A stretch of 64,000 bases of DNA, taken from assembly GCF_003086295.3 (NCBI RefSeq), contig NC_092048.1, positions 42,470,425-42,534,424 of the forward strand, in the 5' to 3' direction. This document shows positions 1-11,524 of this stretch, piece by piece. The position numbers were made by a program, and so were the translations under genes. Below the pieces are notes generated by a model. That model saw only the letters and a program-made list of their open reading frames with translations. It did not search any database and was not told where the DNA came from. The stretch is from Arachis hypogaea. Lineage: Eukaryota; Streptophyta; Magnoliopsida; Fabales; Fabaceae. Every line of letters begins with the position of its first letter. Positions within the stretch are counted from its first letter, which is position 1.

Positions 1-1849
1 ATCCCTTTGACGGAGCCCTCTACTTGGTTTGAAAAAATCAATAGGAATACCATCCATAATAACAGAATAAGAGGTTGTAGACACATACTCATTTATCCAT
101 GCTATCCATTTGTCATAGAAACCCAGATTTCTCATCATAAACCACACAAAATTCCACTTCACCCTGTCATACGCCTTGCTCATGTTAATTTTTAGAGCCA
201 TGTCATGATCACCATAGTTTTTACCTTTTAGAAAATGCATACATTCATGGGCCATCAAAATATTGTCACTAATCAGCCTGCCCCGAACGAAAGCACTTTG
301 AGAGTCACTCATGATTCTGTTCATTAAGGGATTGGAGTCTATGCACCAAAACTTTTGAAATTATTTTATAAAACACTGTGTTGAGACTAATAGCATTTGA
401 CACCTTTGGAATTAAACAAATTTGCGTATAGTTAAAACCTTTCAAAATTTTATTACCTAAAAAAAAAACTCTTGACAGCTTCGTATATGTCTGCTCCAAT
501 GGTGGACCAATAGAATTGAAAGAATTTGGCTGAAAATCCATCATCACCTGGCGCTACCTTCAGGTTAATAGAAAATACAGTATTTTTAATTTCAAAATCA
601 TGCACCGGCCTTGTCAAATTTCTGTTAGCATCAGCCGATACTTTCCTCCTCAAATCTTCCAACACATTAGACGAATCGATAGGCTCTCCTGAAGTAAACA
701 TTTTTTCAAAATACCTTTCTGTCTGGGACCCAATAGATTTAGGGGTTGTGCACTTAACTCTATTTTCATTCTATAGCTGCTATATCTTATTTTTCTGGTT
801 CCGAACTCGAGTCTTAGAATGAAAAAATCTAGTATTTTGGTCTCCGCATTGTAACTAGTTGATCTGAGACTTTCTCTTACAAAATCTCTCTTCCATTAGT
901 AAGGCCTCAGTTATTTCATCCTCCGTCTTAAGGATTTCCTCCTTGTCCACCATGTCTGAGAGCGTCTTTAGGGTCTTCACTTTTGTCTCCAGCTGCTCAA
1001 TCTTTTTCTTACTTTAAGAGACCCCTGTGGCTTGCCTTTTCACTAGTTCATGGTAATATCTCTTTAACTTTTCAAACACCTTGAACATTAGAGAGCCTAT
1101 TGGGTTTATCTTCCAAACCTCCTTCATCACATTATCCACTACTGCCACTTCGCACCACCTTTTTTGAAATCTAAATTGTCTTTTACTCCTCCCCATTGTT
1201 GGATTAGTAAGTAGCAAACGAGGTCCATTATCAGAACTAGTATCTTCCATATGCAAATAGTTGCCATAGGATATTCTTACCTTAGCATAGGGGATAATAG
1301 TGCCCTGTCCAGCCTCTCTCTAACTGCCTTTTCGTGACAACTTCGGTTCCACCATGTGAACTGCTCACCAATAAACACCATATCTACCAAACCGCCCCTA
1401 TAAACTCCTGGACTTTATGCATTGATTAAAGAGGTCCTTCTCGACCACCATGCTCCTCATGTGCTGCCACAATGGCGTTAAAGTAACCCATAATTGCATA
1501 TCTCTCCTCCATTCGACTGATGATGTTCAAGACCTCTTCGTATTGGCTTTCTCTTATATAATCATCACTATGTAAATAAAATCTTAGAACCTCCCACACC
1601 ACCTGCCCCTGCTGATCCTCAAATAAAAACCAGATATAAAATTCCGGACTATTCTGAACCTCCACTTGCACTCCATCCCTCTCCTATCACCACCAAACTG
1701 CCTACTGTCCCAGTCAAGTTAACACAAAAACTGTTTGAAAAATCACACTCCATCACCTTCATCTCCATAAACAAGGACTGGTGTTTTGTTTCACACAGAC
1801 ACACTACCTCAGGGGAATGGATCTCTGGATCCCTTAAGGACCAAAACAA
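1..1849 (-). pseudogene. LINE (non-LTR retrotransposon) remnant, endonuclease plus N-terminal RT
   Basis: Read on the minus strand, this is a plant L1-type LINE with several frameshifts. Positions 1849-1430 give an APE-like endonuclease stretch (CLCETKHQ; then YFNAIVAAHEEHGGR, matching the usual GDFN...HEK.GGR). Positions 701-450 give the pre-RT linker (VAPGDDGFSAKFFQFYW). Positions 440-1 give reverse transcriptase (CLIPKVSNA, YKIISKVLVHRL, SAFVRGRLISDNILMAHECM, ALKINMSKAYDRVKW, GIPIDFFKPSRGLRQRD). The RT runs off the window start, so the YxDD box and 3' tail are not visible. In motif A the expected Asp of LDMSKAYD is Asn (KINMSKAYD), so the copy would be dead even without the frameshifts. 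No duplication was found at the 5' edge, where truncation is likely. Confidence 0.85.
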
Positions 1850-2332
1850 TACTTATCCCTTAAAATTAACTATCAAAATAGCCATTTTAAATTTATATAT
1901 TATTTAACTCATTTTTAATATATAATTTATATTAATAATTAATTTTGATGACTGTTTTTAATATACAACTAACATAGTTAATATGAATCATATTGACAAC
2001 AACGTCATATTGCATGTACTAAGAAACATGTTTTTCTCGCTAACTTTAGTTCTTGTGAATAGGTTATACCTTAGCCTCTTGAATTTGCCTTATATATAGA
2101 AAATGATATATGGATCGATGATCTAAGAATATATATTGTTTGGTAAGCGTGTGGTCAAATCAAAGTGCCCATGTTATGATATTATAGAGGACTCTATTAT
2201 TGTAAGAATTTTCCAACCTCCACCCCTTCCCTATCTTAAAGATTTTAGAATTCCACCTTCTTCGTTAATTTTATCTTTTAAAAGAAAATAATAGCACAAG
2301 TTTTAGGCTACTATTAATAACGTATTGTTATA
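1850..2332. other. AT-rich spacer without recognised feature
   Basis: AT-rich sequence between the LINE edge and the PIF-like element. I see no coding potential, repeats or terminal structures here. Confidence 0.5.
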
Positions 2333-2335
2333 TAA

Positions 2336-3440
2336 GGTTGTATTTGGAGGAGAGAATGAAGCTAAGAGATAAAGATTGGAAAATATAGATTGAAAGACAG
2401 AGATTTATTTAAGTTTTTGTGTTTGATATCAAGTGTATATAACTGAATTATGTCTCAATATCCTATTTGATTTAAGTAAATAAAGAGATTAAAATAAAAA
2501 ATTATTTAATTACGCTTATTAATTAAAAAAATTAAAAAAAAACCCTTAGGTGACCCTTCTCTTCCAACACTTTCCAACTCCCTTATCCCTCTTCCACTTC
2601 CTCTGCTCACCATCATCTTCTCCTAGCGCTCCCTCAGCCAAGGTCCCTCTCCCACCGCGGCGCTTATTATAACCTCCTAGCCTCCGCTCCTCCGACACTA
2701 AAGTCCTCCTTGTCTTCTTCGACAACTTCGCCACTGACCCTTGTCGACCTATTCTCTGTCGGTTCAAATTCTTATGACATCGCTTGGCTTTGTCTGTAGA
2801 AGAAGGTTCTCGACGGGAAATGGAAGAGGGAAATTATCGGCGATGGCGTCAGTGAGGCCAAATGTTCCCTCCTCTTCCTCCTCCCCACTCAAATCCGAGT
2901 TGTTGCCCCACTCCATTGCCCCAATTTCCCTCTTAGGTAGCTGTTGCAGTATCCATAAACAATCAATGATTGAACCACCATAGCGATAACTAATTTTCCA
3001 ATTGAAGTAACAAGAAGCAGAACAAAATGTTGATTATTGAACCACAATAGTGATAACTGATTTTCAATCTATGTTACTTTTGCTTGTTGCTGTGTTGATT
3101 ACTGAAGAGGGGGATGGTGGTGGCTGAAGAAGATGGGAGCAACAGTGGCTAGAGGAAAAGGGGATGATGTTGTTAGGAGAAATAGGGGACGCTGGCTATG
3201 GGAGTGCAGAATTGGAATTTGAAAATTTAAACAAGGATATTTTCGAAAAAAATATTATTAAAGTTTCTGTCTTTGTCCCCGAAATTTCAGTCCTATGTGT
3301 CCCTACTTTTTGGAGGTACTAAAGGGACTGGAATTTTGTATCGGAGGACTAAAATTTTAGTTTCAGTCTTAGGCCAACAAACATAATACTGAGTCTCAGT
3401 CTCCGAGTCTCAATCCTAGTACTTCAAAACAAACACTACC
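2336..3440. mobile_element. PIF/Harbinger-like non-autonomous element
   Basis: The left end reads GGTTGTATTTGG and the inverted right end GGTAGTGTTTGT, matching at 9 of the first 12 bases. The trinucleotide TAA lies directly outside both ends (2333-2335 and 3441-3443). A 3-bp TWA duplication with GG-starting ends fits PIF/Harbinger (Tourist-like) elements. The 3' half holds several imperfect copies of a GACT(G/A)AGACTC-type word near the end. The GC-rich centre (2546-2990) looks unlike the flanks and may be captured sequence, but I recognise no protein in it. No transposase is present. Confidence 0.55.
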
Positions 3441-3454
3441 TAAATATCTGCTCT

Positions 3455-5876
3455 TGATGCTTAGGCATCTTTAGTGAGTTGAATATCTCTTTTTGAATTA
3501 TTTTTCTAGGTTTAAATCAAAGTTTTTATGTTTTTTATGAAGTTTTCATATCTAATCATATGTTTAAAGTTGTTTTAAGATTATTGTGTTTTCAGGATTT
3601 GTTTTTAAAGAAATCAAGAGAAAAAAATTAAACAAGAAAACACAAAGTGCACTCTCAGGAGAAAAAAAGGAGTTGGCATCAGACTTCAAATATTTGAAGC
3701 CCAACGCCAGCATGCAAACCAACAAGAGGGTGCCCAACTTCAAGACACCAAGCCAGGCGCCCAAGTTCCAAGCGCAGCGACCAGGGGTGGCGCCTAGTTT
3801 CAAGCATCCAAGTTCAGTGCCCAAACCATGAAGCCTAGCGCCTTCGAAGACACTTCATGGGCTAGCGCGCAACTTCAATGATTCAAGCCCAGCGCCCATT
3901 GAAACCTACAACATGGGCGCCAAGCACCAACTCATGAAGTCTGCCTTTAAGTGATTTTTTCACTCCCAGTGGTCCAGAATTCTCCCAAGTTAGGCGCCAA
4001 TCACTCAAGTCTAGCGCCAGCCCATTGTCTTCTCCTAAGAAGCTCCAAATCAACTAAAAGATTCAAGATTCAAATGATTAGTTATCATTAACTTCTTCTA
4101 GAAAGATAAGATTTGATTTAGTTTTAGTTTAGATTTGAATTATTATTTTTATTTATCTTATCCTTCAAAGATAAGATTAGATTTAGTTTTTGAATTTGAA
4201 TTCTAATATAGAAGTTAGGAAATAAATAAGTGAACATATGGTTCACAAAAGGAGGATCGAACTGGAAGTCATCCAGCATATCATTAGTTTTAGTTTGTTT
4301 TCTTCTTCATCATGAATAACTAAACCTCTTTTGTTAAAGGTTAAGAGCTCTGTTTGATTTTTCATGGATTGGTAATCTAATTATTTCTTTCATTTTGATT
4401 TATGCATTTATACTTTTTCAAGATTGAGTCTCGTTCTTCATCTTTAGTAATTAAAATTTGAGTAAAGTATTATTTTTGTCCCCAAAGTTTGGGGTAAGTT
4501 CTAAAGTTGTCCCTAACGTTTAAATCATCCTATTTAAGACCCTAACGTTTCAAAATTGACTGAATGTTGTCCTGCCATTAAGAAACTGTTAAAAGAATTA
4601 ATGGCGGAACAAAATTGAGACGATTTTGAAACGTTAGAGACTTAAATAGGACGAAAACATTGGGGACAAAAACGATACATAGAAATAAATTTTAATTTTA
4701 TCCTTCAATAATATCAATCTTTTACGGTACATAGTTATTCAATTATTTTTTAATCACATTTAAGTAAATTACACTACTTAATCACATTACTTTTATTCTA
4801 AATAAATTTATTTTTTTATAATTTTACTTTTAAAGATTTTTATTCATCATAAAATGTTTGTAAAATGACTAGTACATAAACTTGTGGGAAAAAAATTACA
4901 TATACAATAAAGTAATGTGATTCTAGTCATTCTACAAATATTTCATGATTAAGTGTAATTTACTTAGATGTGATTAAAAGATAATTGAATAGCTATGTAC
5001 CGTAGAAGATTGATATTATTGAAGGATAAAATTAAAATTTTTTTTTATATATCATTTTTGTCCCTAACGTTTTCATCCTATTTAAGTCCCTAACGTTTCA
5101 AAATCGTCTCAATTTTGTCCTGCCGTCAATTCTATTAACAGATCCCTAACGACAGGACAACATTGAGTCAATTTTGAAACGTTAAGGACTTAAATAGGAC
5201 GATTTAAACATTAGGGATAACTTTAGGACTTACCCCAAACGTTGAGAACAAAAACGATACTTTACTCATAATTAAAAGTATTGAAAAATATTCTAATTCT
5301 GTTTTAGATTTTGTTATTATTTTAAAAAATTTAATATCGAAATTAGCTTGAAACTCTTTCTCATAATTTTCAGCTTAACTAGGAATAATATTTTAAAAGT
5401 TGTACGGCATTAAATCGAAATTGTGCTTAACCTCTTTTTTTAGTTAGTTGACCAAGTAATTGGCGATTAAATAAGTTAAGAGAAATTGAATTATTAAGGA
5501 ATTGAAATTTGATTATATATGATTTGTCGTGAAAATATTTTTGCATGAATTAAAGTGAAGAAACATAAGGATTTTCTTTTCTAAAAGTCAAACATCTCCG
5601 AAGCCTTTAACACTCTTTATTCACTGTTTTCTTTCTTCAAATTTATAAGCATTCATTCATTCACATCAAACTCTCTCCTTCACTGTTCTTTATTGTTTCA
5701 ATATTCACATTATTTCTCTTGTAAAGGTTCGATTGATTGAATTAGAAGATTCAATTAAAAGTTGTTTGAATCAATAATTTAATCCTCGTGAAAACGATAT
5801 CCACTCAATATGATATTACTTGGAGAAATTTAATATACTTACCAATATTCGAGCATATCAAGTTTTTTGCTCATCA
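3455..5876 (+). mobile_element. Solo LTR of a retrotransposon, split by a MITE
   Basis: The sequence starts TGATGCTTAGG and ends GCTCATCA, giving a short TGATG...CATCA inverted end. The 5-bp direct repeat GCTCT flanks it at 3450-3454 and 5877-5881. There is no second LTR, primer site or coding region, so this is a solo LTR left by recombination. Positions 3690-4020 are rich in the word (A)GCGCC. The 3' end (ATCAAGTTTTTTGC) resembles Tat/Athila-type LTR ends, which suggests plus orientation. Removing the nested MITE at 4460-5267 leaves an LTR of about 1.6 kb. It sits only 14 bases from the PIF-like element. Confidence 0.8.
4460..5267. mobile_element. Foldback Mutator-like MITE (copy 1)
   Basis: Ends are GAGTAAAGTAT...ATACTTTACTC. 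The two halves are inverted copies of each other over nearly the full length: the left TTTTGTCCCCAAAGTTTGGGG and the inner CTTTTACGGTACATAG both recur reversed on the right. The 9-mer TAATTAAAA lies at 4448-4456 and 5269-5277, two or three bases outside the ends, which suits a Mutator-type 9-bp TSD. No coding sequence. A relative with the same ends but a different core lies at 8684-9214. Confidence 0.75.
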
Positions 5877-5881
5877 GCTCT

Positions 5882-8307
5882 TTTAGTGGATACGAGGATC
5901 AACCATTTTATTAATTATTTTTACAATACATAGGAAGTACCCAAATTATTTCCTAAAAAAAAATTAAATTGAAAACTTTGACTTCTTTATTTTCTAAAAG
6001 AATTATTTTTGTCATACACATGGATCCATATATTATTTTTGAGTATCTAATTATTTTATAATAAAATTTGTTAAAAATTTATTTATCTTATACAATATAA
6101 AAAAAGTGATTGAAAGTGATGGATTAAAAGGATCAATTTGTCTGAAAAAAATAATTTTTAAAGTCTTTTAAAAAATAAAAATTTGTTAACAATTAAAGTG
6201 TTCGATCTAAAAGTTTTTAGATCAATTTAAATATTTACTCTAATAATGATGATGAAAAAAAAAGACTAAAATGGCCCACTTGTTCTCTGTTTTTGGTGCG
6301 TGTGGGCTTCAATCAGCCATTAATGATTGCATATCACAGACCAATCTGTCATCTAGTCATCGTCTCATACAAAAAGGAACAAATGAGAATCTACCTTCCT
6401 ATATCCTTCCACCTGCTAATCTAAAATTTTAATTATCAAAACATCACTTTTAGCCTCTAATCATCATTATTATGGCCAACTTAATTAAACAATAATATAA
6501 TAATCCCTGTTAACTGGGATATATTAAATAATATTGTCCACAATACCTCTGGTCTTTTGTGCCCAAATCAAGTTGATGTGTCTATTATCCTGTCAAATTA
6601 TTACTAAAAACATTTATTGATCTTAAGAGATAATCTCTCATCAATTTGAGAATTAAGTAATGTCACATATACAACTAAGCCTAGCTAATTCAAACCCTAG
6701 ATGTAATGTTTTAGCCCTTGGATTTTGGTTGATCTTGACTAGCTAGTAGGACAAGTGCACACTGGAAAAAGGTTTTATTGTAATAAAAAATTTTCTAATA
6801 TATGCAAAATATATTTTTAAAAAATTTATTATTTACTATTAAGATGTGCCAAGTACAAGATAACTAAATCTTTGTATTAATAAAGTATAGCGTTAAACTT
6901 CTTTCTCTTTTTGATAAATAGTAATTAAAGCTCTAGACCTAAATGGAGAGAAAGAAAGTTCAACACCAAGCTAAGTGTTTAATCAAGTTTAGGCAAAAGA
7001 ACATGAAACTTAATAAATGTAACACCAACTGTATGTTGAACCTTACTACTGCTTTTCACAAGCAACCTCATTTGTTTCCTTCAATTAGCTTTTGTTGAAG
7101 CAATTAGTAAAGTTGAAACATTATTATGTCTAGTTATTTGACTCATATTTAGTCCTATAATGCACATAATAATTAGTAGCATTTTAAAAGTGAAGTCATA
7201 TTCATAAGTTGAAATTGATCAAATAAATATAAAATTATTGGTATTGAAATGTAAATAAATCACATCGTGAATTTTACGTTTTTTTTTTTTCCTTTAGACA
7301 ATAACCAATGAGGACAAGTGTTCATATAATATACGTACCACTCAATCCCAAAGATTATTGCTTTTCTGTTTATTCAGTTGGAATGGAAGTACTTTAATAA
7401 TTATTCTCCTTCTCTAATAAAAATCATATATAATTCCTGTCATTTTCACCTTTGGACAAAGGTTTCTTTAACTTTACGTGTCCAACTTCTTTAATTTCAT
7501 CATAATCATCCTGCTTTTCTTTTTTGCAAATCTTACATTAAAAGTTTAATGATAGATGATTAAGAGATCTCTATCCCTTTATTCTTTCTAACTAAATGAG
7601 AATATAAAGTCCTTTCATTTTTAGAGAGCCAATTATGACCAATGAAGATGATAGATATAGTTAAGTAAGTTATCACATTGGGCCTGGGAATTTTCTTTAG
7701 GAAGGCATTTAGGGATATAGGGTAGACCCTTTAGTTGATAGCTAAAAAAGTTTTGCTAGAAATTTGTCTAAAGAGAAAAATTATTAAAATGATACTTTGA
7801 TCGATTTCCTATATAATGATATATGTAGTTAGTAATTTTCTTGGATAGATGGATGAACTGTCTGTCTTTCAATTTGGCAGATAGCAATGAGGATAGTGAG
7901 TATACTTGCATCGTAGAGATTTTTTCGATGGTCAACTAAATTACCAAATAAGAATAACTAAAGATAAAAATTGCAGATTTTATTAAAGTTTTGCATTGGT
8001 TAGAGACATTTATAAGAGTACATATATCTCCTATTAAGAACAAAATAGTAAAACTTAAAATGTCAAAAAGGATAACATCTTTTAAGTGGATGAACTATAA
8101 AACATTACCCATGGTATTAGCTAGAAAAGTGGAATTCTTTTGTTTAAATAGATACGATTTATTTTGAAGAGGAAAGGGTTGAATTCTCCTAATTAATGAG
8201 TCCCATAACAAAAGATTCTAGGCCTGGCATAGATATTGTGAGCTATGGATAGGCCTATCCCATAACAATAATGATGGAAACACAATTTTATTTGATGTTT
8301 TATGAAT
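5882..8307. other. Unannotated AT-rich region
   Basis: About 2.4 kb of AT-rich sequence after the solo LTR. I read both strands for transposon ends, motifs and exons and see nothing I can support. Confidence 0.4.
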
Positions 8308-8505
8308 GGGAAAATATAGGTAGATAATAAAAATATTAAACAATGCGAATAATAAATATATTTTGGATGTTTATTTTACTAGGTGTATAGATGGTTATTT
8401 TAATATTAAAATTTAGATGGTTAATTTAGAGATGTAATGTATTTTTATTTAATTGATGATTGTTCATATTGTTCAAGATGATCATTGTTTACCTATCATT
8501 TTCCT
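8308..8505. mobile_element. Small MITE with about 22-bp TIRs
   Basis: The left end GGGAAAATATAGGTAGATAA and the inverted right end AGGAAAATGATAGGTAAACAA match closely. Flanks share ATGAAT (8302-8307 and 8508-8513), a possible remnant of a Mutator-sized duplication. A diverged relative lies at 17865-18033, sharing GTAATGTATTTT.ATTTAATT and the following TTGTTC..ATT.TTCAA. Non-coding. Confidence 0.55.
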
Positions 8506-8683
8506 AAATGAATACTTCATAATTTAAGAATGAGGCAAAAACCTATGTGAGTAGAGTTGTCGCATTGTTAGTGGTTTGGTTTGTTTCTTGGGCACGGATT
8601 CGGTACGCAGGAGACGTTTGTGTACCGAAACACCAAAAATTTGTTTGGCACACCGATCAGCCATAAAGTATCAAATAAAAATA

Positions 8684-9214
8684 GAGTAAAGTATCGTTTT
8701 TGTTCCCAACGTTTGAGGTAAGTCATATTTGTGTTCCTAACGTTTAAATCATCCTATTTGTATCCTTAACGTTTATAAAAGTGATTCAATGTTCTCCTAC
8801 TATCAGTTATACTAACAAATCAGATTATATTTTTCAATTATTCTCACTTGGATGTATTCATTCTCAATTAGGTCTCACTTGGATGTGGTAGATTTTAATA
8901 TTATACCCACTATTTGTATTTAGATTCAATTATGTCCTTAGAAAAGTGAATTATGTAAATGTTATAGGAATTAGTTTTAACATTTGATGAGCTATTTTTC
9001 GGAGTAGATCATTGATTCTATTCCAAACATTTATATTCTAACTTCAAGAAGATGTTTTTAAAACTCAAACTAAAGCGTTCATGATGTGTAATTGACGACA
9101 GGATAATATTGAATCACTTTTACAAACGTTAGGGATACAAATAGGACGATTTAAACGTTAGGGACACAAATAAGATTTACCCCAAACGTTGGGGATAAAA
9201 ACGATACTTTACTC
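8684..9214. mobile_element. Mutator-like MITE (copy 2), nested in the Pack-MULE
   Basis: Ends GAGTAAAGTATCGTTTTTG and its inverse, flanked by the perfect 10-mer AATAAAAATA at 8674-8683 and 9215-9224. The terminal 100-130 bp (words CCTAACGTTTAAATCATCC and GGACGATTTAAACGTTAGG) match the copy at 4460-5267. The core (8820-9090) is unrelated to that copy and is not palindromic. Non-coding. Its position shows it arrived after the Pack-MULE. Confidence 0.85.
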
Positions 9215-9369
9215 AATAAAAATATTTGTTTTTTTCGAGTCTTTTTTGGCAATTCTTTATAAAATAAAGGGTCAGTTTTTTAATTTTTTAAGTGAATATA
9301 TTTAACTTAATTATTAAAGTTAGTTATACTCAGTATTTAATTAACTATTACTATCGCATCTCTCTTCTT

Positions 9370-10026
9370 CCAGGTTTTCTTCCTCCCTTTTCTTTGCCGT
9401 CGGAAGCACCGCCCCTTCCATTATTTCTCCGTTCGCCGACAACGACTGAAACCTCCCCACCGCCTCTCCTACTCGCTCTGTCGTCGCGCTGCCAACTCCT
9501 TCCCCCACTCAATCATGGTGGCTTCGGCAGCGTCTTATCGGGCACGTCCGATTCAGGCTGCGGCCGCTGCTGCCAGTCTTCTGGGCCGTGGGGAGGAAGA
9601 AACAGAAACAGCAGGGCTCCTCCTATGGTGGATCCACGGATTTTCAGGAGCAGGTATTCTCGAACGGCAACGTTTACCAGGGGGAGATAAGGAAGGGGAA
9701 GTGTTGGGGAGTGGGGTTTATTATCATAGTATGAGTGGAAGGTATGAAGGGGATTGGGTGGATGGGAAGCATGAGGGTTTTGGGGTGGAGACATGGCAAG
9801 AGGGAGCAGGTATAAAGGGCAGTTTAAGATGGGATTGAGGCACGGTTTCGGGGTTTATAGATTCTACACTGGGGATGTTTATGCCGGGGAATGGTTGGCT
9901 GTGGAGTTCATACTTGTGATGATGGGAGCAAGTATGTTGGGGAGTTCAAGTGGGGGATTAAGCATGGTCTTGGACACTACCATTTCAGAAAATTTCTTGA
10001 AGGAGTTGAAGATGACATTAACATAA
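9370..10026 (+). pseudogene. Captured MORN-repeat protein gene fragment
   Basis: Plus-strand reading across frames gives FSNGNVYQGEIRKGKCWG, then GVYYHSMSGRYEGDWVDGKH, then RGSRYKGQFKMGLRHGFG and VYRFYTGDVYAGEW. These are MORN repeats (consensus YxGxWxxGxxxGxG) of the plant family with a long N-terminal region followed by seven or so repeats. About four repeats remain. The frame breaks near 9715 and 9800, and after AGEW the reading decays (GGASMLG..., from an original of the D.GSKYVGEFKWG type). The piece upstream (9370-9640) is GC-rich and may be its N-terminal coding or leader DNA. It lies wholly inside the Pack-MULE, so it is a capture and not a resident gene. Confidence 0.8.
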
Positions 10027-10347
10027 TAGGAGATACTTAATTCTAATTAATTTAAATTAACATATTTCTAATCTTTTGATATAAATCCACATATATTTTT
10101 GATATAACAACAATAACCATCAAGAAAATAATATTTTTAAAGTAATTTCATTGATATAAAAGCTGCAAAAAATTATTAGCTAGCCAATCACATCAAATTA
10201 TATTTAAAATGATCTTGACCGTTGGACTAAAAAATATAAAAGATCTAACGACTCCTCAATAAAAAAACGCACCAATAAGCCAAACAAATTTTCGCGTTTC
10301 GATACCCAAAAGAAGGTCGGCTTACCAAATCCGTGCCCTTGTTTCTT

Positions 10348-11524
10348 GTTACACATTGCTGGTTTGTTCTTTTAGTCGTAAGTCATTATTATATAAATAG
10401 AAAAAGATAAAGTAAAAACTTTTAAAATATTCAATTTTTAGTTTATTAATAATTGAAAAATCTACTTTTATTTTTGTTAATAAAAAAACAGAAATTATCA
10501 AGTATTCACAAAATTTCAATTAGAATTGTGTAAATTCAATCGCTCAAAATACAACTTTATTTAATGCAAACCATGTCACTTTAAGGTTTGTGATTTTAGT
10601 TTTAGTATTAAGCAATTATTTCGATATCTTTTACAAATTAAATGGTAAATTATTATTTTTATATAATAAATTAATTTTTATACATATTTAACATATAAAA
10701 TAAATTTTATTATATATTTTATTTAAATATAGAGTACTACTATACTTGAATTAAACACTAAATAGTTACTTTATCGCATTATTTTTATTTTTATATGACT
10801 AAGAAAGTTGAGAAATACTTATGTAATTTTATAATATATTTAATGTGTGTTTTAAAATTTATTTTTATCCAAACTTTATGTTGGGTAAATTAAATGTATA
10901 ACTATTTCATGAGTTAAAAATATGCAGAAAGAAACACCTATACAAAGATTGTAATTTACTTTCTAATTTCAAACAATTGTCTTAATATTATTATGTTAGT
11001 TCTAGTTATTATACATTTGTCTTGACTTAATTTGTGTTTATTAGTTATAAAAAAGGTAAATTAATTTACATAAAAAATCAAAAGTTTTAAAAATGTTTAA
11101 TTCTTAATTTAATTGGTTAATCATGCCCTAAGAGACGGGTAGAAAAACTTATAAGAAGAAAAAATGAAATAACAGAGATAGGATCCTTTTATTTGAGAAT
11201 GGAATTCGCGTTATAACCTTAGTTTTGAGGGTTATGAACTATGGACACTTTATTAAATTATTGTGTCTATTTGTTAAATATATTTTAAATTAGATACGAT
11301 ACTTATTTGACACTCAATCATTAGGTATATTTTATTTATCTAATTGTATCTTAATAAAAAAATATTTTTAGATACTTAAATATCATTATGTGTCAATATA
11401 TCTAACTTTATTTAATGAATTTAGAAATAATATATATTATTTATTAAGATAAAAATTATTTTAAATATTTTATATAATTAAAAAAATTAAAAAATTAATT
11501 TATATTATAATATCAATAAAATAT
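10348..11524. other. AT-rich spacer
   Basis: AT-rich DNA between the Pack-MULE duplication and the CACTA element. I see no gene or terminal repeat. Confidence 0.4.

Larger units (their letters stand above)
8590..10338. mobile_element. Pack-MULE with captured MORN-gene fragment
   Basis: The left terminus starts GGGCACGGATTCGGTA and the inverted right terminus GGGCACGGATTTGGTA. The similarity continues for about 75 bp, including a shared AAAATTTGTTTGGC. A perfect 9-bp duplication TTGTTTCTT flanks the element (8581-8589 and 10339-10347), the size typical of Mutator-like elements. There is no transposase. The interior holds a GC-rich gene piece (9370-10026) with MORN repeats. A second MITE (8684-9214) is inserted in the left arm, so the original unit was about 1.2 kb. 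Confidence 0.85.

Noticed and set aside
9292..9794. 132-codon plus and 93-codon minus frames over the MORN fragment
   Set aside because: Other-frame readings of the captured gene; the MORN motifs lie in different frames.
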